Source of the DNA: Acidilobaceae archaeon
GTDB taxonomy: Archaea; Thermoproteota; Thermoprotei_A; Sulfolobales; Acidilobaceae
Direction: 5' to 3'
Assembly (NCBI GenBank): GCA_027014125.1
Contig: JALWEI010000007.1
Location: forward strand, 1 to 50,097
Length of the DNA stretch: 50,097 nt
Shown here piece after piece: positions 7,906-16,646 of this stretch. A program made the translations under genes and the position numbers. The notes beneath the pieces were generated by a model. That model was not told the origin of the DNA, ran no database searches, and saw nothing but the letters and a program-made list of their open reading frames with translations. Positions within the stretch are counted from its first letter, which is position 1; every line of letters begins with the position of its first letter.

Positions 7906-8787
7906 TTGGCTGGGGTGCTGAGGGACTACCTGATCCTGCTCTTGGCGGTTGTGAACATATCATTCGCATCAATACTAGTCAGGCTGCTGGCAGGGGAGGG
8001 TGTGCATGGCTTCGCCGCCGCTACATGGAGGCTTGCTATCTCCGCGCTGCTAACCCTGGCGCTCCTCACCCTCAGGGGGTGGGAGGGCCCGAGGCCCGGT
8101 GCCAAGGATCTGGCGCTGATGACCGTGGCCGGGGTAGGGCTGGCCCTGCACTTTGACCTGTGGATGCTCAGCCTGGCGTATACGAGTGTGGCGGTTAGTG
8201 TTACGATAGTCGACTCCTACCCCGCGCTCCTGGCTGTGGCTGGCAGGCTCCTCCTGGGTGAGAGGTACTCGCCCATACAGTACCTCGGCGCCGTGGTGGC
8301 GATGGTGGGGGTCGTGCTCCTGGCCACCGGGGGTAGGCTGGACTCGCCCACAGGCATGCTGGGCCCCCTCCTAGCCTTTGGTGGCATGATTGGGGTTGGA
8401 GTCTACTTCATAGTGGGGAAGGTTTTGAGGGCCAGATACTCTACACTTGCCTATACTGGCGTGGTGTATACTATAGCCGCGGTTGTAAGCGCGCTCCTAA
8501 GCCTGGCAATCGGCGTGGAGCTGTGGGGCTATAATGCCCGCTCCTGGACCCTCCTCATACTCCTCGCCCTCCTACCCATGATGGGCGGCCACACCCTACT
8601 CAACTACCTGCTCCGGAGGCTCAGCCTCCTAGCGACAACCGTGCCCGTGCTCGGGGAGCCCGTGGGGGCCACTATACTGGCCGCCCTCCTGCTAGGCGAG
8701 GCCGTGGGGCTGGAGACCGTGCTGTTCATGGCTGTAACGCTGGCTGGAATAGGATTAACGCTAGCCGGGGAGGGTAGGAGAGGCTAG
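7906..8787 (+). CDS. EamA/DMT-family transporter
   Basis: A 293-residue integral membrane protein with ten predicted helices in two EamA repeats. The first repeat ends with LLGERYSPIQYLGAVVAMVGVVLL and the second with LLGEAVGLETVLFMAVTLAGIGL, both showing the family's GE signature. The substrate is unknown; relatives move metabolites, amino acids or nucleotide sugars. TTG at 7906 or GTG at 7915 are both possible starts. Its stop overlaps that of the convergent OsmC gene by 4 nt. Confidence 0.82.
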   Translation: MAGVLRDYLILLLAVVNISFASILVRLLAGEGVHGFAAATWRLAISALLTLALLTLRGWEGPRPGAKDLALMTVAGVGLALHFDLWMLSLAYTSVAVSVTIVDSYPALLAVAGRLLLGERYSPIQYLGAVVAMVGVVLLATGGRLDSPTGMLGPLLAFGGMIGVGVYFIVGKVLRARYSTLAYTGVVYTIAAVVSALLSLAIGVELWGYNARSWTLLILLALLPMMGGHTLLNYLLRRLSLLATTVPVLGEPVGATILAALLLGEAVGLETVLFMAVTLAGIGLTLAGEGRRG

Positions 8788-9197
8788 GCTACGACCTCCT
8801 CTGTGATCACGACCCCGGCCCGCTTTAGAGTGTTGTAGACAGGGCACATCTTTCTTACCCCCTCGATGACCCTCTCAACCCCGGGCCCCGCATCCTCTAC
8901 CACATACCTTATAGCCACCTCCCTTAGGCCCACCCCCACCTCGAAGATGCCTCTAACCCTAACAGTCACCCTGCCATACTCTACCCTCATACGTTGGGCT
9001 ATCATCCTGAACATGGAGACCTCGCAGGCCGCGAGCCCGAGGAGGAACAGCTCTAGGGGCGTTAAGCCCCTGCCTGTTCCCCCCACCTCCGGCGGCTCTG
9101 ATACGGTCACCTCGAGGCTCCTAGCCCGGGCCACCCCCTCCATGTCGGGCGTGGTCTGGGCCTCCACCTCCACGGGTGGTATTGTTGGAACCTCCAC
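8784..9197 (-). CDS. OsmC/Ohr-like peroxide-detoxification protein
   Basis: A 137-residue protein with the OsmC fold: a beta N-terminus, TPLELFLLGLAACEVSMFRM with Cys58 at the start of the central helix, and RKMCPVYNTL with Cys118. These two cysteines are the redox pair that reduces organic hydroperoxides in OsmC/Ohr proteins. The GTG start at 9197 follows GGGGGTGCAGGA. This is an oxidative-stress gene, consistent with an oxygen-using host. Confidence 0.85.
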   Translation of the reverse strand: MEVPTIPPVEVEAQTTPDMEGVARARSLEVTVSEPPEVGGTGRGLTPLELFLLGLAACEVSMFRMIAQRMRVEYGRVTVRVRGIFEVGVGLREVAIRYVVEDAGPGVERVIEGVRKMCPVYNTLKRAGVVITEEVVA

Positions 9198-9275
9198 TCC
9201 TGCACCCCCAGGGTCATGGCGGGGGTGCGGTGGGCCCTGTTAAGTTGTAGCGCTTCTTTTGATCGTTACAAATGG

Positions 9276-10097
9276 CTAGTCGCGGTCGAGCTTCTCCAGG
9301 ATCTTCTGTAGATACGGTGCCTCCTCGCTGCTCTTCATGGCCTCTACTATCAGGCTGCTAACGCGCTCCGGGTGGGGGACCCCGTAGAGGACGTACTGGC
9401 TCCTGCTCCTTGGTACATTGACGCTCCTGCCTCCACCCACAGCTACTCCCACCCCTGCCGGGCCCGCGGAGCCACCAGCGCCTGCTGCCACGCCAGCTAT
9501 GTCCGCGCCCATGCCCAGGCTGGCTTGGCTTATTATGTAGACGTTGCCGAAGCCTAGGATCTTGCCTAGCAGGCCCTTCTCCACGACAACGTCGGAGAGC
9601 CTGGTGTAGACTATATCCCTCTCAACCTCCTTGAAGAGGCCCTTGAACACCGTCTTTATCCTCCTATCCGTCACAATGTAGAGGTGCCTCCTCCTCTTCA
9701 GCTCAACCCCCAGGAGGCCTAGGAGTGCTAGGCCTATAACGCCCAGTAGGCCGTAGAAGGGGCCGTAGCCCAGCTTCCAGGCGGCTAGGGGTGGCAGGAG
9801 CACCACTACGAGGGCCTGGGCTAGTGGGCGCCACGTCACCCTGAAGACGGAGTAGAGCAGCGCTGGGGCTATGACTAGGATTGCTGTGAGGGCCAGGGGG
9901 CCCCAGCCCTCCACCATGGCAGGGGCGAGCCTGCCCAGTAGTGGTAGGTCCTCGAGCCGGGCTGCTAGCCTGGCCCGGTATACCCATACTAGTAGCGCTG
10001 CTAGTATGGTGTAGATCCATAGGGCCATGTCGCCGGCGAATGCTAGGGGGTGGGGCCTTAGCTTGGCCAGTACCTTCTCCCCGTGTATCTCGCTCAT
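9276..10097 (-). CDS. Membrane protein with bacterial PH-like (YdbT-type) domain
   Basis: A 273-residue protein. Residues 15-130 hold three to four membrane helices, and LYIVTDRRIKTVFKGLFKEVERDIVYTRLSDVVVEKGLLGKILGFGNVYI marks a bPH2-type domain (the segment with TDRRI, KVERDI-like and FGNVYI). A Gly/Ala-rich loop of about 30 residues (near 200-225) is unusual. The C-terminus is helical and charged. The role is unknown; relatives are membrane-anchored PH-domain proteins. It is divergent from the BMP transporter operon. Confidence 0.75.
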   Translation of the reverse strand: MSEIHGEKVLAKLRPHPLAFAGDMALWIYTILAALLVWVYRARLAARLEDLPLLGRLAPAMVEGWGPLALTAILVIAPALLYSVFRVTWRPLAQALVVVLLPPLAAWKLGYGPFYGLLGVIGLALLGLLGVELKRRRHLYIVTDRRIKTVFKGLFKEVERDIVYTRLSDVVVEKGLLGKILGFGNVYIISQASLGMGADIAGVAAGAGGSAGPAGVGVAVGGGRSVNVPRSRSQYVLYGVPHPERVSSLIVEAMKSSEEAPYLQKILEKLDRD

Positions 10098-10184
10098 CTC
10101 AGTGCACCTCTACAGGCACTACATTATGGTGTCTCGCCTTGGAGGCTATATACTAGTCCACACATATAAATATATGTCCAGTAG

Positions 10185-10202
10185 TTGATTTACACAAATC
10201 AA
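10185..10202. promoter_or_regulatory. Operator-like palindrome upstream of nucleoside importer
   Basis: TTGATTT (10185-10191) and AAATCAA (10196-10202) are exact reverse complements around ACAC. The element lies upstream of the TATA box of the BMP operon and downstream of the TATA-like run for the divergent PH-domain gene, so it could control both. Confidence 0.55.
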
Positions 10203-10212
10203 TATCTACCCG

Positions 10213-10225
10213 TGAATCCGATTCA
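10213..10225. promoter_or_regulatory. Second palindrome, TGAATC-C-GATTCA
   Basis: TGAATC and GATTCA flank a single C. It lies just upstream of the TATA box at 10232-10240, and a further TGAATCA half-site sits directly downstream at 10241-10247. The repeated GAATCA-like half-sites suggest a regulator binding across the promoter. Confidence 0.5.
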
Positions 10226-10231
10226 AGGCAG

Positions 10232-10240
10232 ACTTAAAAC
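10232..10240 (+). promoter_or_regulatory. TATA box of the BMP transporter operon
   Basis: ACTTAAAAC, with an inferred transcription start near 10262 and a short leader before the GTG at 10280. Half-sites flank it on both sides, so occupancy would interfere with TBP. Confidence 0.45.
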
Positions 10241-10279
10241 TGAATCACACACGACAAGGGAGCGACATGGGGGGCACGG

Positions 10280-11572
10280 GTGGATAGGAGGGACTTCCTC
10301 AAGGCCAGTGCAGGCCTCGTGGCTGGGCTAGCCCTTGGAGCCGTGGGAGGCTACACCCTTGGGGCATCCAAGCCCGGGGGCGAGACCCAGGCAGGAGCCC
10401 AGGCTAGTGGTGGGGGCGGGTCTACTGTTAAGGCCCTCTGGATCTACGTTGGGCCGATAGGGGACTACGGGTGGACACACGCACACCACATCGCGAAGGA
10501 GAGGGTAGCGGAGCACGGCTGGGTGGAGGCGGCCCACCTGGAGAAGGTACCCGAGACGCAGGCATACGACGTGATCAAGGCCCAGCTAGACCAGGGCGGG
10601 TATAACGCGGTCTTCGCTACCAGCTATGGGTACATGGAGGCGATCAAGAGGCTCGCCCCGCAGTATCCAGAAGTCAAGTTCTACCACTGTAGCGGCCCCT
10701 GGGAGGAGTTCCGCGAGCACCCCAACGTCTCCACATACTTCGCAGAATTCTACCAGCTCTACTACCTCAACGGCGTCGCCGCCGGCGCCGTGACGGAGTC
10801 ATGCAAGCTAGGCTACATACCAGCATTCCTCATACCAGAGGTGGTCAGGCACATAAACGCCTTCGCCCTCGGCGCAATCCACGGGGCCAGGGTAGCTGGC
10901 AAATGCGGCGGGGGCTCCCAGATAGAGGTCCTAGTAGCCCCGCCACTCAACAGCTGGTTTGCTCCCGACAAGGCCAGGGCGGCGGCGAAGACCCTGGTAG
11001 ACCAGTACGGCGTGGACGTGCTGGCCTACACCGAGGACTCGACGGCAACCATAGAGGCGGCGGAGGAGTACTGGGCGGAGGGCTCCCGGGTCTACAGCTT
11101 CAGCCACTACAGCGACATGACGCAGTATTACAAGAGCCAGGGCAGGGAGCTGAGGAGCCACCTAACGGGGCAGATAGCAGACTGGAGCCCCATATACTAC
11201 ATCCTCCTAGCTACACAGGCCACAGGAGGCTACAGGAAAATCGATGTGTGGGCCAGGCTAGGCGACTACGTCCCCATAAGGTGGAGGAACCCCAAGGCAA
11301 GCAGGGCCGGGAGCCCCGAGGGCGCCGTGTACCTCGCCCCACTAAACAGGGACACCATACCCCCCAGGGCGCTGGAGGAGATCATAAGGCTATACGAGGA
11401 CATGAAGGAGCTCCTATACGAGCCCTTCACGGGCCCCCTAAGAGGCTATCAGATCGACGAGCAGGGAAGGCCCCAGGAGGAGGCTAGGCTGAAGGTAGCC
11501 GAGGGGTCTAGGCTAGGCCGCGACGAGCTCTGGTACATGGACTGGTTCCACGAGTCGGTGCAGAGGATATAG
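10280..11572 (+). CDS. BMP-family substrate-binding protein with Tat signal
   Basis: A 430-residue protein with an N-terminal twin-arginine signal (RRDFLKASAG then a hydrophobic stretch to residue 30) and a Ser/Gly-rich linker. The mature part matches the Bmp/Med (PnrA-like) binding-protein family: GPIGDYGWTHAHH, VIKAQLDQGGYNAVFATSYGY and VDVLAYTEDSTATIEAAEEY. Family members bind nucleosides such as purine nucleosides. There is no lipobox Cys, so anchoring is by the uncleaved or Tat-processed N-terminus. It is first in an operon with the ATPase and two permeases. The exact ligand is not shown by sequence. Confidence 0.85.
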   Translation: MDRRDFLKASAGLVAGLALGAVGGYTLGASKPGGETQAGAQASGGGGSTVKALWIYVGPIGDYGWTHAHHIAKERVAEHGWVEAAHLEKVPETQAYDVIKAQLDQGGYNAVFATSYGYMEAIKRLAPQYPEVKFYHCSGPWEEFREHPNVSTYFAEFYQLYYLNGVAAGAVTESCKLGYIPAFLIPEVVRHINAFALGAIHGARVAGKCGGGSQIEVLVAPPLNSWFAPDKARAAAKTLVDQYGVDVLAYTEDSTATIEAAEEYWAEGSRVYSFSHYSDMTQYYKSQGRELRSHLTGQIADWSPIYYILLATQATGGYRKIDVWARLGDYVPIRWRNPKASRAGSPEGAVYLAPLNRDTIPPRALEEIIRLYEDMKELLYEPFTGPLRGYQIDEQGRPQEEARLKVAEGSRLGRDELWYMDWFHESVQRI

Positions 11573-11592
11573 GAGCCCCCCGGGGATCAGCG

Positions 11593-13080
11593 TTGGAGCC
11601 CCTCCTAGAGGCCAGGGACCTCTGGAAGATATATCCAAACGGTGTCGAGGCAAACCGGGGGGTTAACATAGCCCTCCACCCCGGCACAGTATACGCGCTA
11701 CTAGGAGAGAACGGTGCGGGGAAGACGACGCTAGTAAAGATACTATCCGGCGCGGAGAAGCCCACCAGGGGGGAGGTCAGGCTAAACGGCGCCCCAGCAC
11801 CCGCGACGCCCCGCCAAGCCCACCAGGCCGGGGTCTACATGGTGCCCCAGCACCCCACACTCTTCCCAAACCTAACAGTGCTGGAGGATGTAGGGCTAAC
11901 CCTGAGGATGGCGGGAGCCAGGCTGGGCAGGGCAGGGGTTAGGAGGCTCATAGAGGAGGCCTCGGCAGGCTACGGCCTAGCAGTAGACCCCGACGCCAGG
12001 GTAGAGGGGCTCAGCGTTGGAGAGAGGCAGAGGGTCGAGGTCCTCAAGGGCGTCCTAGTGGGGAGGAAGGTCCTCTTCCTAGACGAGCCCTCGACCCACA
12101 TGAGCCCTAGCGAGGTTGGGTCGCTAGTGGCGCTAGCCAGGAGGTTAGCCAGGGAGGGCAGGGCTGTGTTCTACATAACCCATAGGATAAGGGAGGCCCT
12201 AGATGTTGCTGATAAGATCCTGATCATGAGGAGGGGCAGGCTAGAGGCCGAGCTGGACAGAGGAGAGGCCTCCAAGGAGAGGATCCTAGCCGCCATGTTT
12301 GGCAGGATACCCGAGAAGCCCCAGCCCGTAGCTACCCGGCCCGGGGGCGAGGTCCTTAGAGCGGAGGACCTATGGGTACCCTCACCCCACGGAGGGTGGG
12401 CCCTCAGGGGTGTGAGCCTCACGGTAAGGGCTGGCGAGATCCTGGGCGTGGCTGGGATAGCGGGCAACGGCCAGAAGGAGCTGGTCGAGGCCATCATAGG
12501 CCTAGCCAGGCCGAGGAGGGGCCGTATCCTCATTAACGGAGTCGACGTGTCCAGCTTAGCGCCGAGGGCCAGGATGAGGATGGGCCTGGCAGTGGTGCCT
12601 GAGGAGAGGCTGGGGTGGGCCGTGGCGCCAGGCCTCAGTATATGGCTGAACACAGCCCTACCCCTCCTGGCCAGGAACGGTGCCCGGCTCCTGCTGAGGA
12701 GGGGTAGGGCCAAGGGGATAGCTAGTAGGGTAGTGGAGCTGGCCGGGGTGAGGGCTCGGAGCCTGGATCAGCCGGTGGAGACACTGAGCGGGGGGAATAT
12801 ACAGAGGCTCGTGGTTGGCAGGGAACTGGAGGCGGGGCCCCATGTGGTTGTCGCGATGAACCCCGCGGCTGGCTTGGACTATAGCGGCGCCTCCATGGTG
12901 GAGTCGATGCTCCTCAAAGCAGCCGCCCGGGGCGCTGGCGTGCTTCTGGTCGACGAGGACCTTGAACTCCTGGCCCGTGTCTCGTCTAGGATTGTGGTTC
13001 TGAGCAGGGGCGTGTTAACCGGGGAGTTCACGCCGCCCTACGATGTGGATGCAATAGGCAGGGCAATGACCATGAGGTGA
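11593..13080 (+). CDS. Duplicated ABC ATPase of nucleoside-type importer
   Basis: A 495-residue protein with two ABC domains in tandem. Domain 1 has Walker A GENGAGKT (38-45), signature LSVGERQR and Walker B FLDEPSTHMSP. Domain 2 has a degenerate Walker A (GIAGNGQKE), signature LSGGNIQR and AMNPAAGLD in place of a canonical Walker B, as is usual in sugar/nucleoside (RbsA/YufO-type) ATPases. It powers uptake with the two permeases downstream. The TTG start follows GGGGATC by six or seven bases. Confidence 0.9.
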   Translation: MEPLLEARDLWKIYPNGVEANRGVNIALHPGTVYALLGENGAGKTTLVKILSGAEKPTRGEVRLNGAPAPATPRQAHQAGVYMVPQHPTLFPNLTVLEDVGLTLRMAGARLGRAGVRRLIEEASAGYGLAVDPDARVEGLSVGERQRVEVLKGVLVGRKVLFLDEPSTHMSPSEVGSLVALARRLAREGRAVFYITHRIREALDVADKILIMRRGRLEAELDRGEASKERILAAMFGRIPEKPQPVATRPGGEVLRAEDLWVPSPHGGWALRGVSLTVRAGEILGVAGIAGNGQKELVEAIIGLARPRRGRILINGVDVSSLAPRARMRMGLAVVPEERLGWAVAPGLSIWLNTALPLLARNGARLLLRRGRAKGIASRVVELAGVRARSLDQPVETLSGGNIQRLVVGRELEAGPHVVVAMNPAAGLDYSGASMVESMLLKAAARGAGVLLVDEDLELLARVSSRIVVLSRGVLTGEFTPPYDVDAIGRAMTMR

Positions 13081-13089
13081 CCACTAGTT

Positions 13090-14043
13090 ATGGGCAGGCT
13101 CACCTCGATAATAGCAGGTATAGCCCTCGGGCTAATGGCTGGTATGATAGGCCTGCTAGCCACCCAGCCGGGCCCCCTGGCCCTGCCCAGAGCCCTGGCA
13201 GCGGTGCTAACAAGCCCCGGGCTGCTTGAGAACGTGGCCAGGCTGGCCGCACCCATAGCTGTTGCAGGCTCGGGCCTAGCCCTAGCCTATAGGGCGGGGT
13301 TCATAACGATAGGCTCGGAGGGCCAGATGCTCCTCGCCAGCCTCGCTAGCCTCTACCTGATAGCCTACCTGGACATAGGTGGCCCCTGGTCCCTCCTAGC
13401 CGCTGTATTGGTGGGGGCCGTATGGGGCCTCGTACCCGGATTGTTTAGGGCGTATGCTGGCGTTAACGAGGTCCTCTCGAGCCTCATGCTCAACTACATA
13501 GCACTTTCCATAGTGAACTACCTAGTCTCGACCAGCCTAAGGGAGGGAGCATTCACCCAGACCAGGTTCATAGGGGAGGACAAGGTACTAGAGGCGCCAC
13601 TAGCCCTGGGTATCGCCCTGCTTACAGCCCTAGGCCTAGAAGCCTTCCTCACACATACCATACCCGGGGCGGCAATGCAGGCCTACGGGTCCGCCCCGAG
13701 GATGGCTAAGACCTACCTAGCAACAAGCAGGAGAATCATACTCCAGGCCGCCCTGGCCTCGGGAGCCGCCGCTGGCCTCGCGGGCTACCTCATGCTAACC
13801 GGCTTCCAGCGGGGCTTCACCGCTATGAGCACCACCCCAGGCTACGGCTACATGGGTGTGCTAGCCGCGTGGCTAGGCCTCAGGAGCCCGCTAGGGGCCC
13901 TAGGGGCGGCCCTGCTCTTCTCGCTCCTAGCAACCGCCGGCTACCTCCTACAGCCCCAGGGGGTGCCCGGTAGTATGGCCCTCCTGGTCCAGGCCCTAGC
14001 GGTTCTCGCCACCGTAACACTACTCTCTAGGGGTGGGAGGTGA
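13090..14043 (+). CDS. ABC importer permease 1 (BMP/nucleoside type)
   Basis: A 317-residue integral membrane protein with eight to ten helices. FITIGSEGQMLLASLASLYL and AGVNEVLSSLMLNYIALSIVNYL are hallmark segments of the RbsC/YufP-type permease (BPD_transp_2). It starts 10 nt after the ATPase gene and overlaps the second permease as GTGA, so stoichiometric co-expression is likely. Confidence 0.88.
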   Translation: MGRLTSIIAGIALGLMAGMIGLLATQPGPLALPRALAAVLTSPGLLENVARLAAPIAVAGSGLALAYRAGFITIGSEGQMLLASLASLYLIAYLDIGGPWSLLAAVLVGAVWGLVPGLFRAYAGVNEVLSSLMLNYIALSIVNYLVSTSLREGAFTQTRFIGEDKVLEAPLALGIALLTALGLEAFLTHTIPGAAMQAYGSAPRMAKTYLATSRRIILQAALASGAAAGLAGYLMLTGFQRGFTAMSTTPGYGYMGVLAAWLGLRSPLGALGAALLFSLLATAGYLLQPQGVPGSMALLVQALAVLATVTLLSRGGR

Positions 14044-14897
14044 TGGCTGACCTCCACGGTATAGTGGTGGCGGCGCTCGCGAACACCGTCCCCCTGGCCC
14101 TAGCCGGGCTGGGGGAGGCCCTGCTCGAGAGGAGCGGCCGGGTCAACCTCGGCGTGGAGGGCCTCATGGCAGTCGGAGCTGCTGTGGGGGTCCTAGCCGG
14201 GATACACCTCGGTAACCCCTACCCGGCCCTGGTTATCGGGGGCCTGGCCGCGGCTCTACTTAGCCTGCTCTACGTGATCCCAGTTATAGTACTGGGGGCG
14301 GACCAGATCGTGGCTGGCCTAGCCCTCTTCTTCGCTGGCACCGCCCTGGCGGACCTAGCCGGGGCGGCCACAGGGGGAGCCCCAGCCCCGCCACTGGTAG
14401 GGAGCCCGTGGGACCCGGTTGCGGCCTCCACGCTGGCGCTGGTCGTGGCCTCCACGCTACTCCTCTACAGGAGCTGGCTTGGTGTCGAGATCAGGGCTGT
14501 AGGGGAGTCTATGGAGCACGCCCAGGCCCGCGGGCTCAGGGTAGCCCAGATCCAGGGGGGCCTAGCTATAGCCGCGGCGTTCCTAGCCGGGGTTGCAGGC
14601 GCCTACATGGCCCTTGCACTCCATAATGGGCGGTGGTACTCGGGCATAACCGCTGGGTGGGGGTGGATAGCGCTGGGCCTGGTTATACTGGGCTACTGGA
14701 GCCCCCCGGGCGTTCTCCTCGCCTCCCTCCTAGCCGGGGCTCTACTCTCCTCGAGAACCCTCCTAGCGGCTCATGGTGTCAACGAGGCTATAGCAGATAT
14801 GGCGCCCTACCTGGCGGTGCTGGCCTCTCTCCTCGTGATGAGCCTCGTGGCTGGGCGCCGGGCCAGGCCTCCCTCGATGGTGTGGAGGAGGGAGTAG
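14040..14897 (+). CDS. ABC importer permease 2 (BMP/nucleoside type)
   Basis: A 285-residue partner permease with the family segments ERSGRVNLGVEGLMAVGAAVGVL and GADQIVAGLALFFAGTALADL, matching YufQ-type proteins. The GTG at 14040 overlaps the previous stop; the ATG at 14043 is an equally good start. It completes the importer: binding protein, double ATPase and heterodimeric permease. Confidence 0.88.
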   Translation: MMADLHGIVVAALANTVPLALAGLGEALLERSGRVNLGVEGLMAVGAAVGVLAGIHLGNPYPALVIGGLAAALLSLLYVIPVIVLGADQIVAGLALFFAGTALADLAGAATGGAPAPPLVGSPWDPVAASTLALVVASTLLLYRSWLGVEIRAVGESMEHAQARGLRVAQIQGGLAIAAAFLAGVAGAYMALALHNGRWYSGITAGWGWIALGLVILGYWSPPGVLLASLLAGALLSSRTLLAAHGVNEAIADMAPYLAVLASLLVMSLVAGRRARPPSMVWRRE

Positions 14898-14905
14898 GTG
14901 CAACT

Positions 14906-14913
14906 CTTTATTT
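14906..14913 (+). promoter_or_regulatory. TATA box of nadE-coaA-type cofactor operon
   Basis: CTTTATTT placed just after the permease stop, with inferred initiation near 14935. It separates the cofactor genes from the importer operon. Confidence 0.4.
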
Positions 14914-14962
14914 CCCTCAAGTCGCATCACGGTGCTCTTGGATAACGCTGGGGGTGGAGGAG

Positions 14963-15817
14963 TTGGCTAGGATCACGCTGGACCATGTGGTCAACCTTGA
15001 CTACGATAGGGTTACAGGCATGCTAGAATCATTCATCAGGGAGAAGGTAGAGGAGGCCGGAGTCAAGGGGGTAGTCGTTGGTGTCAGCGGCGGGGTCGAC
15101 TCCGCCACGACCCTCTACCTCTCCGCGAGGGCCCTGGGGGCCAGGAGGGTTATGGGCCTCGTGATGCCGGACTCAACAGTCACCCCCAAGGAGGATATCG
15201 ACGACGCCATAGAGCTCCTCAGGGGCCTCGGCGTGGAGTTCCACGTGGTCGACATAGCCCCTATAGTGGACGTGTACAAGTCCTCCCTGCCCATATACGA
15301 GGCGGAGGAGGGCCCGGATAGGGTTCCAGTGGGCAACCTCAGGGCCAGGATAAGGATGAGCATACTCTACTACTACGCGAACAAGCTAGGCTACATGGTC
15401 GCCGGCACAGGGGACAGGAGCGAGATACTCATAGGCTACTTCACCAAGTACGGCGACGGGGCGGTCGACATACTCCCGATAGGGGTCCTATACAAGAGCC
15501 AGGTGAGGAGGCTAGCAGCAACCCTGGGAGTACCCGAGAGGGTCGCATACAAGCCCAGCAGCCCCAGGCTGTGGAGGGGCCAGACCGCTGAGGGAGAGCT
15601 CGGGGTCAGCTACGACCAGGTAGACCTAGTACTCTTCAGCATATTCGACCTGGGCCTCAGCCCAGAGGAGACAGTGGAGGCGACCGGCGTGCCCAAGGAG
15701 GTCGTCGACAAGGTCCTAGAGAGGTACAGGGCCTCGGAGCACAAGAGGAACCCGCCCCCGGCTCCAAGCCTAGAACCGATCAAGGAGATGATGCTGGCCA
15801 ACACAAGGGAAGGTTAG
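14963..15817 (+). CDS. nadE: NH3-dependent NAD synthetase
   Basis: A 284-residue protein that amidates deamido-NAD with ATP and ammonia in NAD synthesis. The ATP-pyrophosphatase loop SGGVDSAT is at 42-49, and GTGDRSEILIGYFTKYGDGAVDILPIG is the diagnostic NadE segment. There is no glutaminase domain. The frame is open far upstream, but that stretch overlaps the permease and is not NadE-like; the TTG at 14963, preceded by GGGGGTGG, gives the usual archaeal length. It is followed within 1 nt by the pantoate kinase gene. Confidence 0.92.
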   Translation: MARITLDHVVNLDYDRVTGMLESFIREKVEEAGVKGVVVGVSGGVDSATTLYLSARALGARRVMGLVMPDSTVTPKEDIDDAIELLRGLGVEFHVVDIAPIVDVYKSSLPIYEAEEGPDRVPVGNLRARIRMSILYYYANKLGYMVAGTGDRSEILIGYFTKYGDGAVDILPIGVLYKSQVRRLAATLGVPERVAYKPSSPRLWRGQTAEGELGVSYDQVDLVLFSIFDLGLSPEETVEATGVPKEVVDKVLERYRASEHKRNPPPAPSLEPIKEMMLANTREG

Positions 15818-15818
15818 G

Positions 15819-16646
15819 ATGAACTGCGCATCCGTGCCGCACCACATAACCTCGATATTCATACCCTACACCCAGGGCCCACCGGAGGAGCAGGGCTCCA
15901 TAGGGGCAGGGCTAGCAGTTGAGCCCCCCGCCAGGGCGTGCACCGGAGAGGGGAATACCATACCTACAACCACCGCTAAGAGGACCCTCGAGATGCTGGG
16001 CTGGAGCGGCGACCCCCCGGTAGCAGTGTGGGACCCGCTCCCCCCGGGTGCCGGGTACTCCGTAAGCGCCTCCACCTCCCTGGCAGCTGGACTAGCACTA
16101 GCCCAGGCCAGGGGCATACCACTATACAGGGTATACAAGGCCGCCCACATCGCGGAGGTACTGGAGTCAACCGGGCTGGGGGACGTGCTTGCCATATCAT
16201 GTGGTGTTGGAGTAGTTGTCAGGAGGAGGCACGGCCCTCCTGGGGTCGGCGAGGTGGACTGCACACCCCTCCCCCCGGGAGTTGCGATCCTGTCCTTCAA
16301 CGTTGGCAGCAGGCACACGAGGGAGCTAATCAGAGAGGCATCATCCTACAGGGATGAAGCCTGGAGGAGGCTGTCTAGGATACTCGATGAGCCCAGCCTA
16401 GAGGTGTTCATAGAGGAATCCCAGGCCTTCACCCTTGACATAGGCGCCCAGAGGGTCTTCCCCCGCTGGAGGGAGATCCACAAAACCCCGGGGCTGATAG
16501 GCTACTACTTCAAGAAGAGGGTAGCAGTCATCCTGGTGGAGGAGGACAGGCTCGGGGACGCGGCGAGCCACCTCGAAGCCCTGGGGGTAAGGGCTAGGAT
16601 TCTTCAACCCGCCCGGGGCCCCCTCTGCATCGGTGTCTGCACGTGA
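15819..16646 (+). CDS. Pantoate kinase (archaeal GHMP family)
   Basis: A 275-residue GHMP-fold kinase. IPYTQGPPEEQGSIGAGLAV near the N-terminus and the glycine-rich PGAGYSVSASTSLAAGLALA (about 71-90) are characteristic of archaeal pantoate kinase (PoK). PoK phosphorylates pantoate, the first of two steps replacing bacterial PanC/PanK in archaeal coenzyme A synthesis. The partner PPS gene follows with a GTGA overlap, which strongly supports the call. Confidence 0.88.
   Translation: MNCASVPHHITSIFIPYTQGPPEEQGSIGAGLAVEPPARACTGEGNTIPTTTAKRTLEMLGWSGDPPVAVWDPLPPGAGYSVSASTSLAAGLALAQARGIPLYRVYKAAHIAEVLESTGLGDVLAISCGVGVVVRRRHGPPGVGEVDCTPLPPGVAILSFNVGSRHTRELIREASSYRDEAWRRLSRILDEPSLEVFIEESQAFTLDIGAQRVFPRWREIHKTPGLIGYYFKKRVAVILVEEDRLGDAASHLEALGVRARILQPARGPLCIGVCT

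Noticed and set aside
14633-14962. In-frame extension upstream of nadE
   Set aside because: It lies over the permease gene and contains no NadE-like residues; TTG 14963 gives the family length.
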